Shown here piece after piece: positions 7,455 to 16,408 of a stretch of DNA of 64,000 nucleotides (within the stretch, counting starts at the first letter, position 1; each line of letters opens with the position of its first letter). The notes beneath the pieces are model-generated. The model made no database searches, was not told the origin of the DNA, and worked only from the letters and a program-made list of their open reading frames with translations. This stretch comes from Halorientalis marina (GTDB lineage Archaea > Halobacteriota > Halobacteria > Halobacteriales > Haloarculaceae), in NCBI RefSeq assembly GCF_023028345.1, contig NZ_CP095487.1, positions 3,100,001-3,164,000 of the forward strand. The letters run 5' to 3'. Both the position numbers and the translations under genes were made by a program.

Positions 7455-8876
7455 ATGCCGAGACCGGCGTGGATATCGACCGCTATCCTGGCACTTTTGC
7501 TCGCCGCCAGCGGTGCCTCCGTGGGCCAGGGCGGGTCAACGCCGCCCGCGTCCGCGACCATCGAACCGGTCGACAGCGGCGACAGGCTCTGGCCGTACAC
7601 GAGTCGGTCACAGTCGGTCGCGGGCCGGACGCTCGCCATCAACGTCATCGTGGACGCATCCCCCGACCGCGTCGTCCGCGTCCTGACCAGACGGACCGAC
7701 ACCGACTGGGAACCGGCGGACGTGACCGCTGACGCGACCGACGACGCGAACGCGACCGAGGTCTCCGATACGACGGGAACGAGCGGTGAAAACGCAACCG
7801 GGGAGCGCACGACCCTCACTCCCGGATCGGGGAACGCAACCGCTGACGGAACCACGAGCAACGGGGAGAACGTAACTGCCGAGGGGAACGTGACCGTTGA
7901 CGGAAACGTGAGTGACGAGGGAAACGTGACGGTGCCGCTGCTGGGAGTCGAGGGAATCGAGATCGAGACCGAGGGCGACGACCTCTCGGTGTCGGCGTCC
8001 GGCTTCGAGGTGGTCTGGCGCTCGACGCACGGTGCGACGCGGTACACCTACGTCCGGCCCGGGGCGACCGGGGGCAGGTGGGTGACCGAGACCGCCCAGA
8101 TCCACGACGGATCGTACCTCGGGACCCGTCGGCACATTCGGCTGTACGGTCCCCCCTCGGGCGGGTGGACGGCGCTCCAGGCACACGGCGAGTGGTGGGA
8201 CTGGTTCCGTCTCCGACACACCGTGACCGGCGTCGCGACGGCGCAGGCGTCGCTCGAACGCGATCTCGCCGGTGAGCCGGTCGTCGACGGCATCGAACGC
8301 GACCACCCCGCTCACGGAGGGCAAAACAGCCAGGGCATCACGCGTATCGCGGTCGCCGCCGCTCTCGTTCTGGTAATCGGGACCCGTCGCCGCGTGACCG
8401 CGCTGGTCGGGACGCTGACTGCGAAGCGCCGGCGCGCCCTCCTGCTGGCCGTCGGCGTCGCGGGCGTCTCCCTCGGCATCAGGGTCGCCGGCGTCGCCAT
8501 CGAGGGGTTCCTCCCGTGGCTCCACCCGAAGGTCATCGCCGCGCTGCTGTACCCGGTGCTCGCGGCGGGGACGCCGATTCTCGCGCATTGGCTCGGCGGG
8601 GGACTCGACCCGCGCGTCGCCGGCATCGTGGCGGGCGGGTCGCTCGTCGGCGTGACTCTCCTCGACGGGCTGGTCGTCGGCATCGGCATCCCGCCGGCCG
8701 GGCTCCTCCAGCACCGGGTCGGACTCGGAATCGCCCTCGGCATCGTCGCGGCGGCCGGCGCCCGCGAGGCGGCGATTCGCGACCGTCGGACGCTCGACGG
8801 CCGGGACCGCTGGCTCCTGGCCCTCGGTGTCGCCTGCTGGCTCCTCGCGCTCGCCGTCCCGCTGTTCGGCCTCTGA
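7455..8876 (+). CDS. Exported/membrane protein with Asn/Thr-rich linker and C-terminal helix bundle
   Basis: The ATG at 7455 gives a clean signal peptide (MPRPAWISTAILALLLAASG), so I prefer it to 7428. The outside part has two beta-rich segments separated by a low-complexity linker of about 60 residues full of NAT/NVT triplets, which are potential N-glycosylation sequons. From about residue 295 there are several hydrophobic helices (six or so) to the end. No catalytic motif is recognised. It converges with the GT-C gene (one base apart at the 3' ends) in a block of surface-related genes, so a role in the cell envelope is reasonable. Confidence 0.7.
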   Translation: MPRPAWISTAILALLLAASGASVGQGGSTPPASATIEPVDSGDRLWPYTSRSQSVAGRTLAINVIVDASPDRVVRVLTRRTDTDWEPADVTADATDDANATEVSDTTGTSGENATGERTTLTPGSGNATADGTTSNGENVTAEGNVTVDGNVSDEGNVTVPLLGVEGIEIETEGDDLSVSASGFEVVWRSTHGATRYTYVRPGATGGRWVTETAQIHDGSYLGTRRHIRLYGPPSGGWTALQAHGEWWDWFRLRHTVTGVATAQASLERDLAGEPVVDGIERDHPAHGGQNSQGITRIAVAAALVLVIGTRRRVTALVGTLTAKRRRALLLAVGVAGVSLGIRVAGVAIEGFLPWLHPKVIAALLYPVLAAGTPILAHWLGGGLDPRVAGIVAGGSLVGVTLLDGLVVGIGIPPAGLLQHRVGLGIALGIVAAAGAREAAIRDRRTLDGRDRWLLALGVACWLLALAVPLFGL

Positions 8877-8877
8877 C

Positions 8878-10485
8878 TCAGCCGCTGGTCCGCCGGAAGA
8901 CGGCGACACCGTCGTTCTCGAAGACGCGTTCGTACCGGGCGGAGCCGTCCATCGCGGCCGCGAGCCCGGTCGGGGCGTGCCGTCGACCACGGATCGTGTA
9001 CTCGTCGGTCGGGACGTAGACGTAGTCCGGCGCGACGCCGGCGGCGGCGAGTTCCGAGTCGACGCACTCCACGGTCTCGCAGGCCGATATCTCGACGAAG
9101 GTGTCGAGCTGTCGGTCGTAGGCGTCCTGACTGCGCCACTCGACGCCCCACGGCCCGACGAGCATCGTCCGGTCGGCGTACAGCGGGAACCACTCCGCGG
9201 CGTCGCTCAGGACGACGACCGTCGCGTCGGGCGCCGTCTCCGCCCGTGCCCACGCCATCGCCTCGCGGTCGGAACCGTCGACGAACTGCGGAGTCGTCGA
9301 GTCGCTCCCGACGGTGACGTGTGCGGCGAAGACCGCGGGCCCGACCAGTGCGCCGACGAGGAGGAACCCCAGGGCGAGCGTGGTGACCACGCCGCGTCCG
9401 TCGCTCGCCGCTCCCTCCCCGCTCGACGAAGCGTTCCCGCCGTCACTCCCGCGATTCGCGGCCCCGGTCACCGTGGCGGCCACGCGACCCACGGCGGCGG
9501 CGACGCGGTCCGACGACGCGAGTCGGGGCAGGGCGTGTTCGACCGTCAGGACCGCGAGGACGACCGAGCCGACGAGGTACGCGAACCGTGGCTGGATGAA
9601 GAGGAGTTCGCTGGCGAGTAGCCAGGCCGGCAGGAGGACGTGGCCGGCGGCGAGCAGGAGGGCACCGCCGGCGAGGACGAGAAGCGACCAGCCCGACGCG
9701 TCCAGCAGGCGGGCGATCCCGCCGCCGATGCCGCCGTGGGTCCCCGCGGCCGCGGTGAACACCGTCGGACCGTGTGTCGCGACGACCGACAGCCACCACG
9801 GCGACGCGAGCAGGACGCCGCCGATGCCGACCGTGAGCCCGCGGCCGAAGCCGCGAAGGGAGCGGTCGACGGTCGCCCACAGGAGGGCGTACCCGGTGAC
9901 GAAAAAGAGGCTGTAGGTCGGGTGCGTCAGCACGGCGAGGCCGAACAGGGCCGTCGACGCCGCGAGCCACCGGCGGTCGCCCGTCCGGAACAGGCGAAGG
10001 CCGGTGTACAGCCCGGTCAGGACGACCAGCATGGCGAACCCGCGGACGACGCCCCCGGCGGAGACGTGCCACTGCAGGATCTGCGGGTTCACCGCGATCA
10101 ACAGCGCCGCGACGGCGCCGACCGCCCGGGAGTCCCGCAGGTCGCGGGCGAACAGGTACGCGGGGACGAGATACAGCACCGTCCACAGCGGCGGGACGAG
10201 CCGACTCACGAGGATCGGATCGGCGCCGGCGGCGACAAGCGGCGTGAGCAGGACGTAGGCGGCCGGCGGGTACGCGAAGGGCACGCCCGCGGCCGTGTAG
10301 TGTGGGATGGTGGCCGGGAGACAGGGGAAACAGGCGAGCAGTTCCTCGACGACGGCGAAGTACAGCCCGGCCCCGAAGGCCGGGTACCGGTTCGTCGCCA
10401 GGTAGACCACGGCGACGGCGACCCCCGCGAACAGGACGGGCGCGAGCCAGCGCAGATCCCGGGCCGTCAGCGGCTCGTCGGTCAT
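8878..10485 (-). CDS. Multi-pass membrane glycosyltransferase-like protein (GT-C/PMT type)
   Basis: A 535-residue protein with about ten hydrophobic helices and a soluble C-terminal domain of roughly 130 residues. The layout (first helix, extracytoplasmic loop with Cys pair ACFPC, PPAAY motif, long hydrophobic region with VNPQILQWH) is that of GT-C enzymes that use dolichol-phosphate-linked sugars outside the cell. The acidic catalytic pair usual after helix 1 is not obvious, so the assignment is to fold, not to a reaction. It starts two bases after the stop of the arylsulfotransferase-like gene, so the two are one operon. Confidence 0.7.
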   Translation of the reverse strand: MTDEPLTARDLRWLAPVLFAGVAVAVVYLATNRYPAFGAGLYFAVVEELLACFPCLPATIPHYTAAGVPFAYPPAAYVLLTPLVAAGADPILVSRLVPPLWTVLYLVPAYLFARDLRDSRAVGAVAALLIAVNPQILQWHVSAGGVVRGFAMLVVLTGLYTGLRLFRTGDRRWLAASTALFGLAVLTHPTYSLFFVTGYALLWATVDRSLRGFGRGLTVGIGGVLLASPWWLSVVATHGPTVFTAAAGTHGGIGGGIARLLDASGWSLLVLAGGALLLAAGHVLLPAWLLASELLFIQPRFAYLVGSVVLAVLTVEHALPRLASSDRVAAAVGRVAATVTGAANRGSDGGNASSSGEGAASDGRGVVTTLALGFLLVGALVGPAVFAAHVTVGSDSTTPQFVDGSDREAMAWARAETAPDATVVVLSDAAEWFPLYADRTMLVGPWGVEWRSQDAYDRQLDTFVEISACETVECVDSELAAAGVAPDYVYVPTDEYTIRGRRHAPTGLAAAMDGSARYERVFENDGVAVFRRTSG

Positions 10486-10487
10486 GG

Positions 10488-11867
10488 TCAGTCCCGCCGG
10501 ACCCGGAACGGTCGCTGGAGGTCGATTCCGAAGTCGGCACGGCGGTACTCGACGACGGGCCAGGCCAGCGCGGTCAGGACGAACGCGACGAGTGCCAGAA
10601 TTTCGAGGCCCCCGACCCAGCCCGGGAGGACGTAGGTGACGGCGTTGACCAGCTTGGCGGGGAGGAGGTCGCGAGCGCTCGCCAGTGCCGACAGTCCGTC
10701 CGCCGCCTCGCCGTCGGTCCGGGACTGGAGGCCGGCCGCCGACGCGTTCGGGCCGCCCGCGCTCTCGGGGCCGCTCCCGAGCCGTTCGGCCTCGTAGGGG
10801 AACCCGACGTCGACGCTCCAGACGACTTCGCCGTCGCGGTCGACTTCGAGCACGCGGTCGCCGTTCGAGTCGGTGACGAGCGTGTTCCCGTTCGGGAGTC
10901 GGTCGGCGTCACGGGGCCACTGGAGCCGGCTGTCCCGCCACTCCCAGGTGCGGTCCCAGTCGTCACCGGTCCGGACGTACTCGACGACCCGCCGGTTCTC
11001 CGAGTCGGCGACCAGCACCGACGGGCGACCGCTCTCGGCCGGCAGGAAGTCGGGGTTGTGCTGTTCGTAGAGGGTGTCGTAGTCGTCGTCCGTCCCGAGG
11101 GTCCAGGACGCCTCCAGGCCGGTCTCGCGGTCGAGGAAGACGACCTGGTCCTGGTTTCGCAGGCTCGCCATCAGCCGCCCGTCAGGTAGCACCTCGACGT
11201 CGTTGACGTGGGTCCAGTCGTCGGGGTAGGGGCCGCCCGACGGGCGGGCGTAGTCGGTCTCGGCCTCCCACGACCACTCGATCAGTTCGGAGGTCGTGTT
11301 GACGACGAACACCCGGTCCTGGTGGATGTCGGCGACGGCGATGCTGTCCTCGTCGACGCGGTCGAAGTCGTGCCACCGCGTCGAGTGTTTCCCGGGCGTG
11401 ACGCGGTCGTAGAGCCGCGTCGTCTCGCCCGTGGAGAGGTTGACCCGTTCGACGACGTTCCGGGTGCAGACGGTCTCGCCCGAACACGCGTCGGGACTCA
11501 GGTGGTCGGCGGCGACGAACTCGACGGTCAGCCGCTCGCCGGGGACCGGGTCCACGTCCCAGTACCGCGTGTGGCTGTCGTTGTAGTAGAGGATGCGCCC
11601 GTCGGGCGCGAAGGCGACGATCTCGGCGCGGGCGCGGGGACCGTCACCCTCGTCCCCGACGACGACGTTCGAGTCGGTCGTGACGACGGTGACGTTCTCG
11701 CGGGGGCCGACGACCTGGTCGTCCGCGCCCGTCGCCATCGCTCGCTCCACGGAGGCGTTCCCGACCGTCTCGTAGCCGGCACCGCCGACGTACCCGACCG
11801 CGAGGACCAGCGCGGACAGGACCAGTGTCGCGCCGAAGGCCACCCGCCACACCCGAGGGCTTGTCAT
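10488..11867 (-). CDS. Arylsulfotransferase (ASST)-like beta-propeller membrane protein
   Basis: The ATG at 11867 (MTSPRVWRVAFGATLVLSAL) starts on a membrane anchor and leaves the upstream in-frame extension out. The 459-residue product has one N-terminal helix, a beta-propeller of repeated blades (DGRILYYND, EVLPDGRLMAS, RLPNGNTLVTDSNGDRVLEV), and a second membrane helix at the C-terminus. His residues sit in WHDFDRV, DWTHVND and YEQHNPDF, the positions expected in ASST-type propellers, whose bacterial members transfer sulfate between phenols through a His. The haloarchaeal substrate is unknown. First gene of a two-gene operon with the GT-C protein. Confidence 0.75.
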   Translation of the reverse strand: MTSPRVWRVAFGATLVLSALVLAVGYVGGAGYETVGNASVERAMATGADDQVVGPRENVTVVTTDSNVVVGDEGDGPRARAEIVAFAPDGRILYYNDSHTRYWDVDPVPGERLTVEFVAADHLSPDACSGETVCTRNVVERVNLSTGETTRLYDRVTPGKHSTRWHDFDRVDEDSIAVADIHQDRVFVVNTTSELIEWSWEAETDYARPSGGPYPDDWTHVNDVEVLPDGRLMASLRNQDQVVFLDRETGLEASWTLGTDDDYDTLYEQHNPDFLPAESGRPSVLVADSENRRVVEYVRTGDDWDRTWEWRDSRLQWPRDADRLPNGNTLVTDSNGDRVLEVDRDGEVVWSVDVGFPYEAERLGSGPESAGGPNASAAGLQSRTDGEAADGLSALASARDLLPAKLVNAVTYVLPGWVGGLEILALVAFVLTALAWPVVEYRRADFGIDLQRPFRVRRD

Positions 11868-11988
11868 CGCCCGGGTTAGTGACTCCCGCTCGTTTATCGG
11901 TTCTGTTTCGTTCCGGGTGCGAGACCAGCCAACAGACGAATCCTCCGATGCGGAAAAGATATGGGTGGGACGAAGAAACCACGCAGCA

Positions 11989-13779
11989 ATGGCTGCTCCG
12001 GTGTCGGACCCCTCCACGACACGACGGAAAGCGCTCGCTGCGGCCGCCGTCGTCGGCGCGGGTGCGACCACCGGCTGTCTCGACCGACTCCGGAGCATCT
12101 TCGGGCTCCAGCCGTCCGGGCGGGTGACGCTCGGCATCAAGACCGAACCGCCGGACGCCGACCCCTACTCGCTGCGGATCGCCCGCGATATCGAATCCCG
12201 GTTCGAGACCGCCGGCATCGGTGCCAACATCACGCCGATGGCGACCGAGGAGCTGCGACGACAGGTCCTGTTGAACCAGGGGTTCGACGTGTTCGTCGCG
12301 CGGGTGCCCATGGTCGACCGGACGCCCGACGCCCTGCACTCGCTGCTGCACTCGACCGGCGTCTCGGCGCTCGGCTGGCGCAACCCCTTCGGGTACACGA
12401 ACCTCCGGGTCGACGAACTCCTCGACCGGCAACGCCGGGTCCAGGGGCAGGCGCGCCAGTCGGCCGTCACCGAACTGCTCGGGATGGTCACACAGACGCA
12501 ACCGTTCAGCGTCGTCGCCGCGCCGGAGAACATCCGCACCGCCCGGACCGACCGCTACGAGGGCTGGCGGGAGGTCGACCTCGACTCCCCGCTGGGGTAT
12601 CTGGCGGTCGAGCGCCACGACGACACGGACGAGGCGGCCGAGGACCTCCGGGTCGTGACCACGAACCAGCGCGTGACGGAGAACCTGAACCCGCTCGCGG
12701 TCGAGTTCCGGAGCCACGGAACGGTGACGGGCCTGCTCTACGACACCCTCTGCCAGCGGACCGACACCGGGCTCACGCCCTGGCTCGCGGATTCCGTCGA
12801 GTTCCGGACCGTCGACGGCGGCCTGCGGGCCACGGTCCGCCTGCGGTCCGACCTGACCTGGCACGACGACGAACCGCTGACGGCCGGGGACGTGGCGTTC
12901 ACCTACGACTTCCTGCGCGATACGAGCCTCGAAGCCGGTGAGAACGCGGTCCCGACGCCGCGGTTCTACGGTCGTGCCAGCCTGGTCGAGTCGACGACCG
13001 TCATCGACTCGCGCACGATCACGCTCGAGTTCGGCGACGCGATCCGCCCCGTGGCACGGCGGGCGTTCACCGTCCCGATACTGCCGGAACACGTCTGGAC
13101 CGAGCGGACGGACGTGGCACGGGTCGGCGGCGTGGAACTGAACGGGCAGGTGACCGACGCCCTCGTCGCGGCCAACGTCCCCGCGGTCGGGAGCGGCCCG
13201 GTCGCGTTCGTACGGAACACCCCGAAACAGTCGCTCGTCCTCGAACGGTTCGACGACCACTTCCTCTACGACGAGGGGCCGGCGTCCGTGCCGACGCCGG
13301 TCCGGGACGGGCCCGACTTCGAACGGCTCGTCGTCTCGGTCGTCGGGTCCGACGCGGCCGCCGTCGAGCAGGTCGCGAACGGGGAGGCCGACGTGACCGG
13401 CTCCAGTCTCGGGGCGCGGGCCGTCCCCCGCATCGGGCGGGAGTCCGACCTCGAGCTCCTCGTCACGGCAGCCAACTCCTTCTACCTCGTCGGGTACAAC
13501 ACGCGCCGCCAACCGCTGACGAACCCGCGGTTCCGGAACGGGCTGGGACACCTCATCGACAAAGCACAGCTGGTCGAGACGGTTTTCGAGGGATACGCCC
13601 GACCAGCGACGACGTTGCTCGCCGAGACGGACTGGGCGCCCGCCGATCTCACCTTCGAGGACGCCGACCCGGTGACGCCCTTCTTCGGCTCCGAGGGCGA
13701 GCTCGACGCGGCCCGTGCCCGGGAGGCGTTCCGCGCGGCGGGCTACAACTACAGCGACGACAGACTGGTGGTCCGGTGA
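11989..13779 (+). CDS. Tat lipoprotein, ABC-type solute-binding protein family 5 (peptide/nickel-like)
   Basis: The ATG at 11989 places a twin-arginine-like signal (TTRRKALAAA, residues 10-19) and a lipobox Cys at residue 30 (TTGC). The body has the features of family 5 binding proteins: VTTNQRVTENLNP, the LTWHDDEPLTAGDVAFTYDF motif and the ARAREAFRAAGY segment near the C-terminus. A/T-rich AAAAGATAT at about 11954 gives an almost leaderless transcript. Unusually, no permease or ATPase genes follow; the next genes are a PAP2 phosphatase four bases later and an Agl23-like protein. It may serve as a ligand receptor or lipid-linked substrate binder in that operon rather than in transport. Confidence 0.82.
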   Translation: MAAPVSDPSTTRRKALAAAAVVGAGATTGCLDRLRSIFGLQPSGRVTLGIKTEPPDADPYSLRIARDIESRFETAGIGANITPMATEELRRQVLLNQGFDVFVARVPMVDRTPDALHSLLHSTGVSALGWRNPFGYTNLRVDELLDRQRRVQGQARQSAVTELLGMVTQTQPFSVVAAPENIRTARTDRYEGWREVDLDSPLGYLAVERHDDTDEAAEDLRVVTTNQRVTENLNPLAVEFRSHGTVTGLLYDTLCQRTDTGLTPWLADSVEFRTVDGGLRATVRLRSDLTWHDDEPLTAGDVAFTYDFLRDTSLEAGENAVPTPRFYGRASLVESTTVIDSRTITLEFGDAIRPVARRAFTVPILPEHVWTERTDVARVGGVELNGQVTDALVAANVPAVGSGPVAFVRNTPKQSLVLERFDDHFLYDEGPASVPTPVRDGPDFERLVVSVVGSDAAAVEQVANGEADVTGSSLGARAVPRIGRESDLELLVTAANSFYLVGYNTRRQPLTNPRFRNGLGHLIDKAQLVETVFEGYARPATTLLAETDWAPADLTFEDADPVTPFFGSEGELDAARAREAFRAAGYNYSDDRLVVR

Positions 13780-13783
13780 TACC

Positions 13784-14578
13784 GTGGGACTGCTCCAAGT
13801 CGTCGCTCGGCTGGTCGCCATCGTCGCCGCGCTCGTCGGGGCCACGGCGCTGCTGATCGTCGGCCCGCGACGCCTCCGTGAGACGTGGGGGTCCCTGCCG
13901 GCCAGGCTCCGGCAGACTGGCGTCCCCCTGGGCGGGCTCGGCGCGGTCCTCGTCGTGAACGGGGCCGTTCGCGACGCCGGTGTCGACCTCTCGTGGCTCG
14001 TCGGCATCAACATCACGGGCAATATTTACGCCGTGGAGGGGCCGTTCGTCGCGGCCCTCCAGTCCGTGGCGTCGCCCCCGCTCACCGCCGCCTTCTCGGT
14101 GATCTACGTGTACGGCTACGTCTTCCTGCTGATCTTCCCGCTGGTCGCGTACCTGGCCGCCGATGACCCGACGCCGCTCCGGACGACGGCCATCGCGTAC
14201 GCCCTGAACTACGTCGGCGGGCTGGCGTGTTACGTCCTCTTCATCGCGTACGGCCCCCGGAACTTCATCCCGGAGCTGGTCCAACCGCTCCTGTACACGA
14301 GCTGGCCCGAGTCACAGCTGTTGACCAGTCGGGTGAACCACAACACCAACGTCTTCCCGTCCCTGCACAGTTCCCTCGCCATCACCGTCGTCGGACTGGC
14401 GGTCCTGTGGCGCGACCTCTATCCCCGCTGGCTGTCCCTCGCCGCCCCGCTCGGAGCGGCCGTCGCCGTCTCCACGATGTATCTCGGCATCCACTGGGCG
14501 GTCGACGTGGTCGCGGGGGCGGCCCTTGGGGTCGCGAGCGTGGCCGGGGCCCGCTTCCTCACAGCACGGTTCGACTGA
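13784..14578 (+). CDS. PAP2-family membrane lipid phosphatase/phosphotransferase
   Basis: Begins with GTG at 13784, four bases after the binding-protein stop. The 264-residue product has about six membrane helices and the PAP2 catalytic signatures: NVFPSLHSS (the PSxH block) and STMYLGIHWAVDVVAG (SRxxxxxHxxxD block with S-T in place of S-R), preceded by YGPRNFIPE as the first block. This variant is closest to the inositolphosphotransferase/Aur1-like branch. A likely substrate is a polyprenyl or archaeal diether phosphate on the outer membrane face. It is the middle gene of a three-gene operon with the binding protein and the Agl23-like protein. Confidence 0.82.
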   Translation: MGLLQVVARLVAIVAALVGATALLIVGPRRLRETWGSLPARLRQTGVPLGGLGAVLVVNGAVRDAGVDLSWLVGINITGNIYAVEGPFVAALQSVASPPLTAAFSVIYVYGYVFLLIFPLVAYLAADDPTPLRTTAIAYALNYVGGLACYVLFIAYGPRNFIPELVQPLLYTSWPESQLLTSRVNHNTNVFPSLHSSLAITVVGLAVLWRDLYPRWLSLAAPLGAAVAVSTMYLGIHWAVDVVAGAALGVASVAGARFLTARFD

Positions 14579-14582
14579 GACC

Positions 14583-16283
14583 ATGGCTGTGTCCGACCGA
14601 CCGTCGGCGTTCGCCCGGATCGGGAGCACCCGTCTCGTCATCGCCGTGGCGCTCGCCGCGCTCCTGGTTCGCCTGCTCGCCCTCGGCGTGCGCGCGGTCC
14701 ACTGGGACGAGGCCCGCGTCGGCTACTGGATTCTCCGGACGAGCGCGACCGGGGACTGGGCCTATCGGCCGATCATCCACGGCCCCTTCGTCCAGCACAC
14801 GACCCGGCTCGTGATCGAGACGGTCGGCCCGAACCCCTACACGATGCGGACCGTCGTCGCGCTCGTCGGCGGACTGCTCCCCCTCGCCGCGCTCCTCTAT
14901 CGCACGCGGCTGGCCGACGACGAACTCGTCGCGCTGGCGGTCGCCCTCGCCGCGAACCCCCTTCTCGTCCACTTCTCGCGGTTCATGCGCAGTGACGTGG
15001 TGCTCGCGGCCTTCGCCTTCGTCGCCCTCGGCTGTGGCCTGCGAGCGCTCGACACCGGTCGCGTCCGGTGGGTGTACGCCGGCGCGCTCGCGTTCGCGCT
15101 TGCGGCCACGGCGAAGGAGAACGTCGTCCTCTACCCCCTCTCCTGGGCGGGCGCGCTGACGCTCGTCGCGGCGTGGTGGTACCGGACCATGCCGGCCGAC
15201 GATCGGGCGAGCACCCTCCGCGAGCGACTCCGGGCGCTCGGCCGCGGGCTGTGGGGGTGGCGAGGCCACCTCCTGGCGTCGCTGGCGCTCGCGGTCGTCG
15301 TTCTCGTCGGCTTCTACGCGCCGCGGTCGGGGACGGCCGGCGGCGTCGGCCTGTGGAACGCCGTCGGGGACCCGGCGCTGTTGCCGGCCGTGGTCCGGGA
15401 AGCGACGGTCGGCTCCGCCGCGAAGGTCGCCGACGTGTGGCTGGCCGGGGAGATGCGCGCGCACCCCTATCTCCTCTATCTCGGCTACTACGCGGCGGTG
15501 CTCGCGGCCGGGGCGGGGCCGCTGGTCGTCCTCGCCGCGGCGGGTCTCGTCAGCGGGCGCGGGCGCGCACTGGTGGCGTTCTGTGGCTGGTGGGGGCTGT
15601 CGAGCGCCGCGGGGTACCCCTTCGTCGCGGACATCTTCGCGCCCTGGCTGGCCGTCCACGTCGTCGTCGCGCTGGCGGTACCGGCGGCCGTGGGCTTGGC
15701 GGCCGTCGGTCGACGCTTCCGACGGGCGCGCGCCGACCGCGAGCGGGCCGTGGCGGTCGCGCTGGCGACCCTGCTCCTCCTGGCCGGGCTGCAGGTCGCG
15801 GTCGTCACGGCCGAGACGAGCTATCGGGCGGGGCCACACGAGTTCAACCTCCTCGCGCAGGGCGCACAGCCGGGGTCGGACCTGAACGCGGCGATGGCCG
15901 AGGCCGTCGCGGCGACCGGGGGAACCAGCGGTCCGGACGTGCTCTACGTCGGGCGGCTGGCGGTCGCGGACGAGCGCGAGAACGACGCGCCGCCCGCGGC
16001 CGCGGCGTGGTACGACCGGCTTCCCCTGCCCTGGTACACGGAAGCGGCACGGTTAGATGTCGCGAGCGCGCCCGACCCGCGGACGGTCGGGCCCGACGCG
16101 CCGCCGGTCGTCGTCGCCGGGCCGAACCACGAGCGCGTCCTGCGTGACCGCCTCCCGGACCACCGTGTCCACGAGGAGTCGCTGCTCCTGCGAGCCGAGA
16201 ACAGAACCCTCTCGGTGCTCGGCTTCGAACGGGAGTTCGAGGGGCGGACGGTCCTCGTTTTCGTCCGGAACCGGACGGGCTGA
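14583..16283 (+). CDS. Agl23-type flippase-associated membrane protein (TIGR03663-like)
   Basis: The ATG at 14583 is four bases after the PAP2 stop. The product is 566 residues with about a dozen hydrophobic helices and a soluble C-terminal part. The N-terminal loop HWDEARVGYWILR followed by YRPIIHGPF matches the family described as flippase activity-associated protein Agl23, a GT-C-like protein linked to haloarchaeal N-glycosylation. The D-E pair after helix 1 is intact, unlike in the GT-C gene at 8.9 kb. Probably part of dolichol-linked glycan handling; the exact step is not established. Confidence 0.82.
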   Translation: MAVSDRPSAFARIGSTRLVIAVALAALLVRLLALGVRAVHWDEARVGYWILRTSATGDWAYRPIIHGPFVQHTTRLVIETVGPNPYTMRTVVALVGGLLPLAALLYRTRLADDELVALAVALAANPLLVHFSRFMRSDVVLAAFAFVALGCGLRALDTGRVRWVYAGALAFALAATAKENVVLYPLSWAGALTLVAAWWYRTMPADDRASTLRERLRALGRGLWGWRGHLLASLALAVVVLVGFYAPRSGTAGGVGLWNAVGDPALLPAVVREATVGSAAKVADVWLAGEMRAHPYLLYLGYYAAVLAAGAGPLVVLAAAGLVSGRGRALVAFCGWWGLSSAAGYPFVADIFAPWLAVHVVVALAVPAAVGLAAVGRRFRRARADRERAVAVALATLLLLAGLQVAVVTAETSYRAGPHEFNLLAQGAQPGSDLNAAMAEAVAATGGTSGPDVLYVGRLAVADERENDAPPAAAAWYDRLPLPWYTEAARLDVASAPDPRTVGPDAPPVVVAGPNHERVLRDRLPDHRVHEESLLLRAENRTLSVLGFEREFEGRTVLVFVRNRTG

Positions 16284-16374
16284 CGACGCTCTCGCCCGTG
16301 CGCGACCGCGCCCGGCGCCGTCCCGGCAGAATACGAATTTCGAAACCGGACTACGAGCATCGCAATCTTTCGCC

Positions 16375-16384
16375 GGGTTTATTA
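16375..16384 (+). promoter_or_regulatory. TATA box for carB
   Basis: GGTTTATTA at this position is centred about 27 bases before the carB ATG (16409), which predicts a leaderless carB transcript. Confidence 0.5.
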
Positions 16385-16408
16385 CGATGTGCGAACTCGA
16401 ACCGGGTG

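Noticed and set aside
11644..14022. 792-codon minus-strand frame over the binding-protein and PAP2 genes
   Set aside because: Arg/Asp/Gly-rich shadow with no domain; plus-strand genes have clear motifs.
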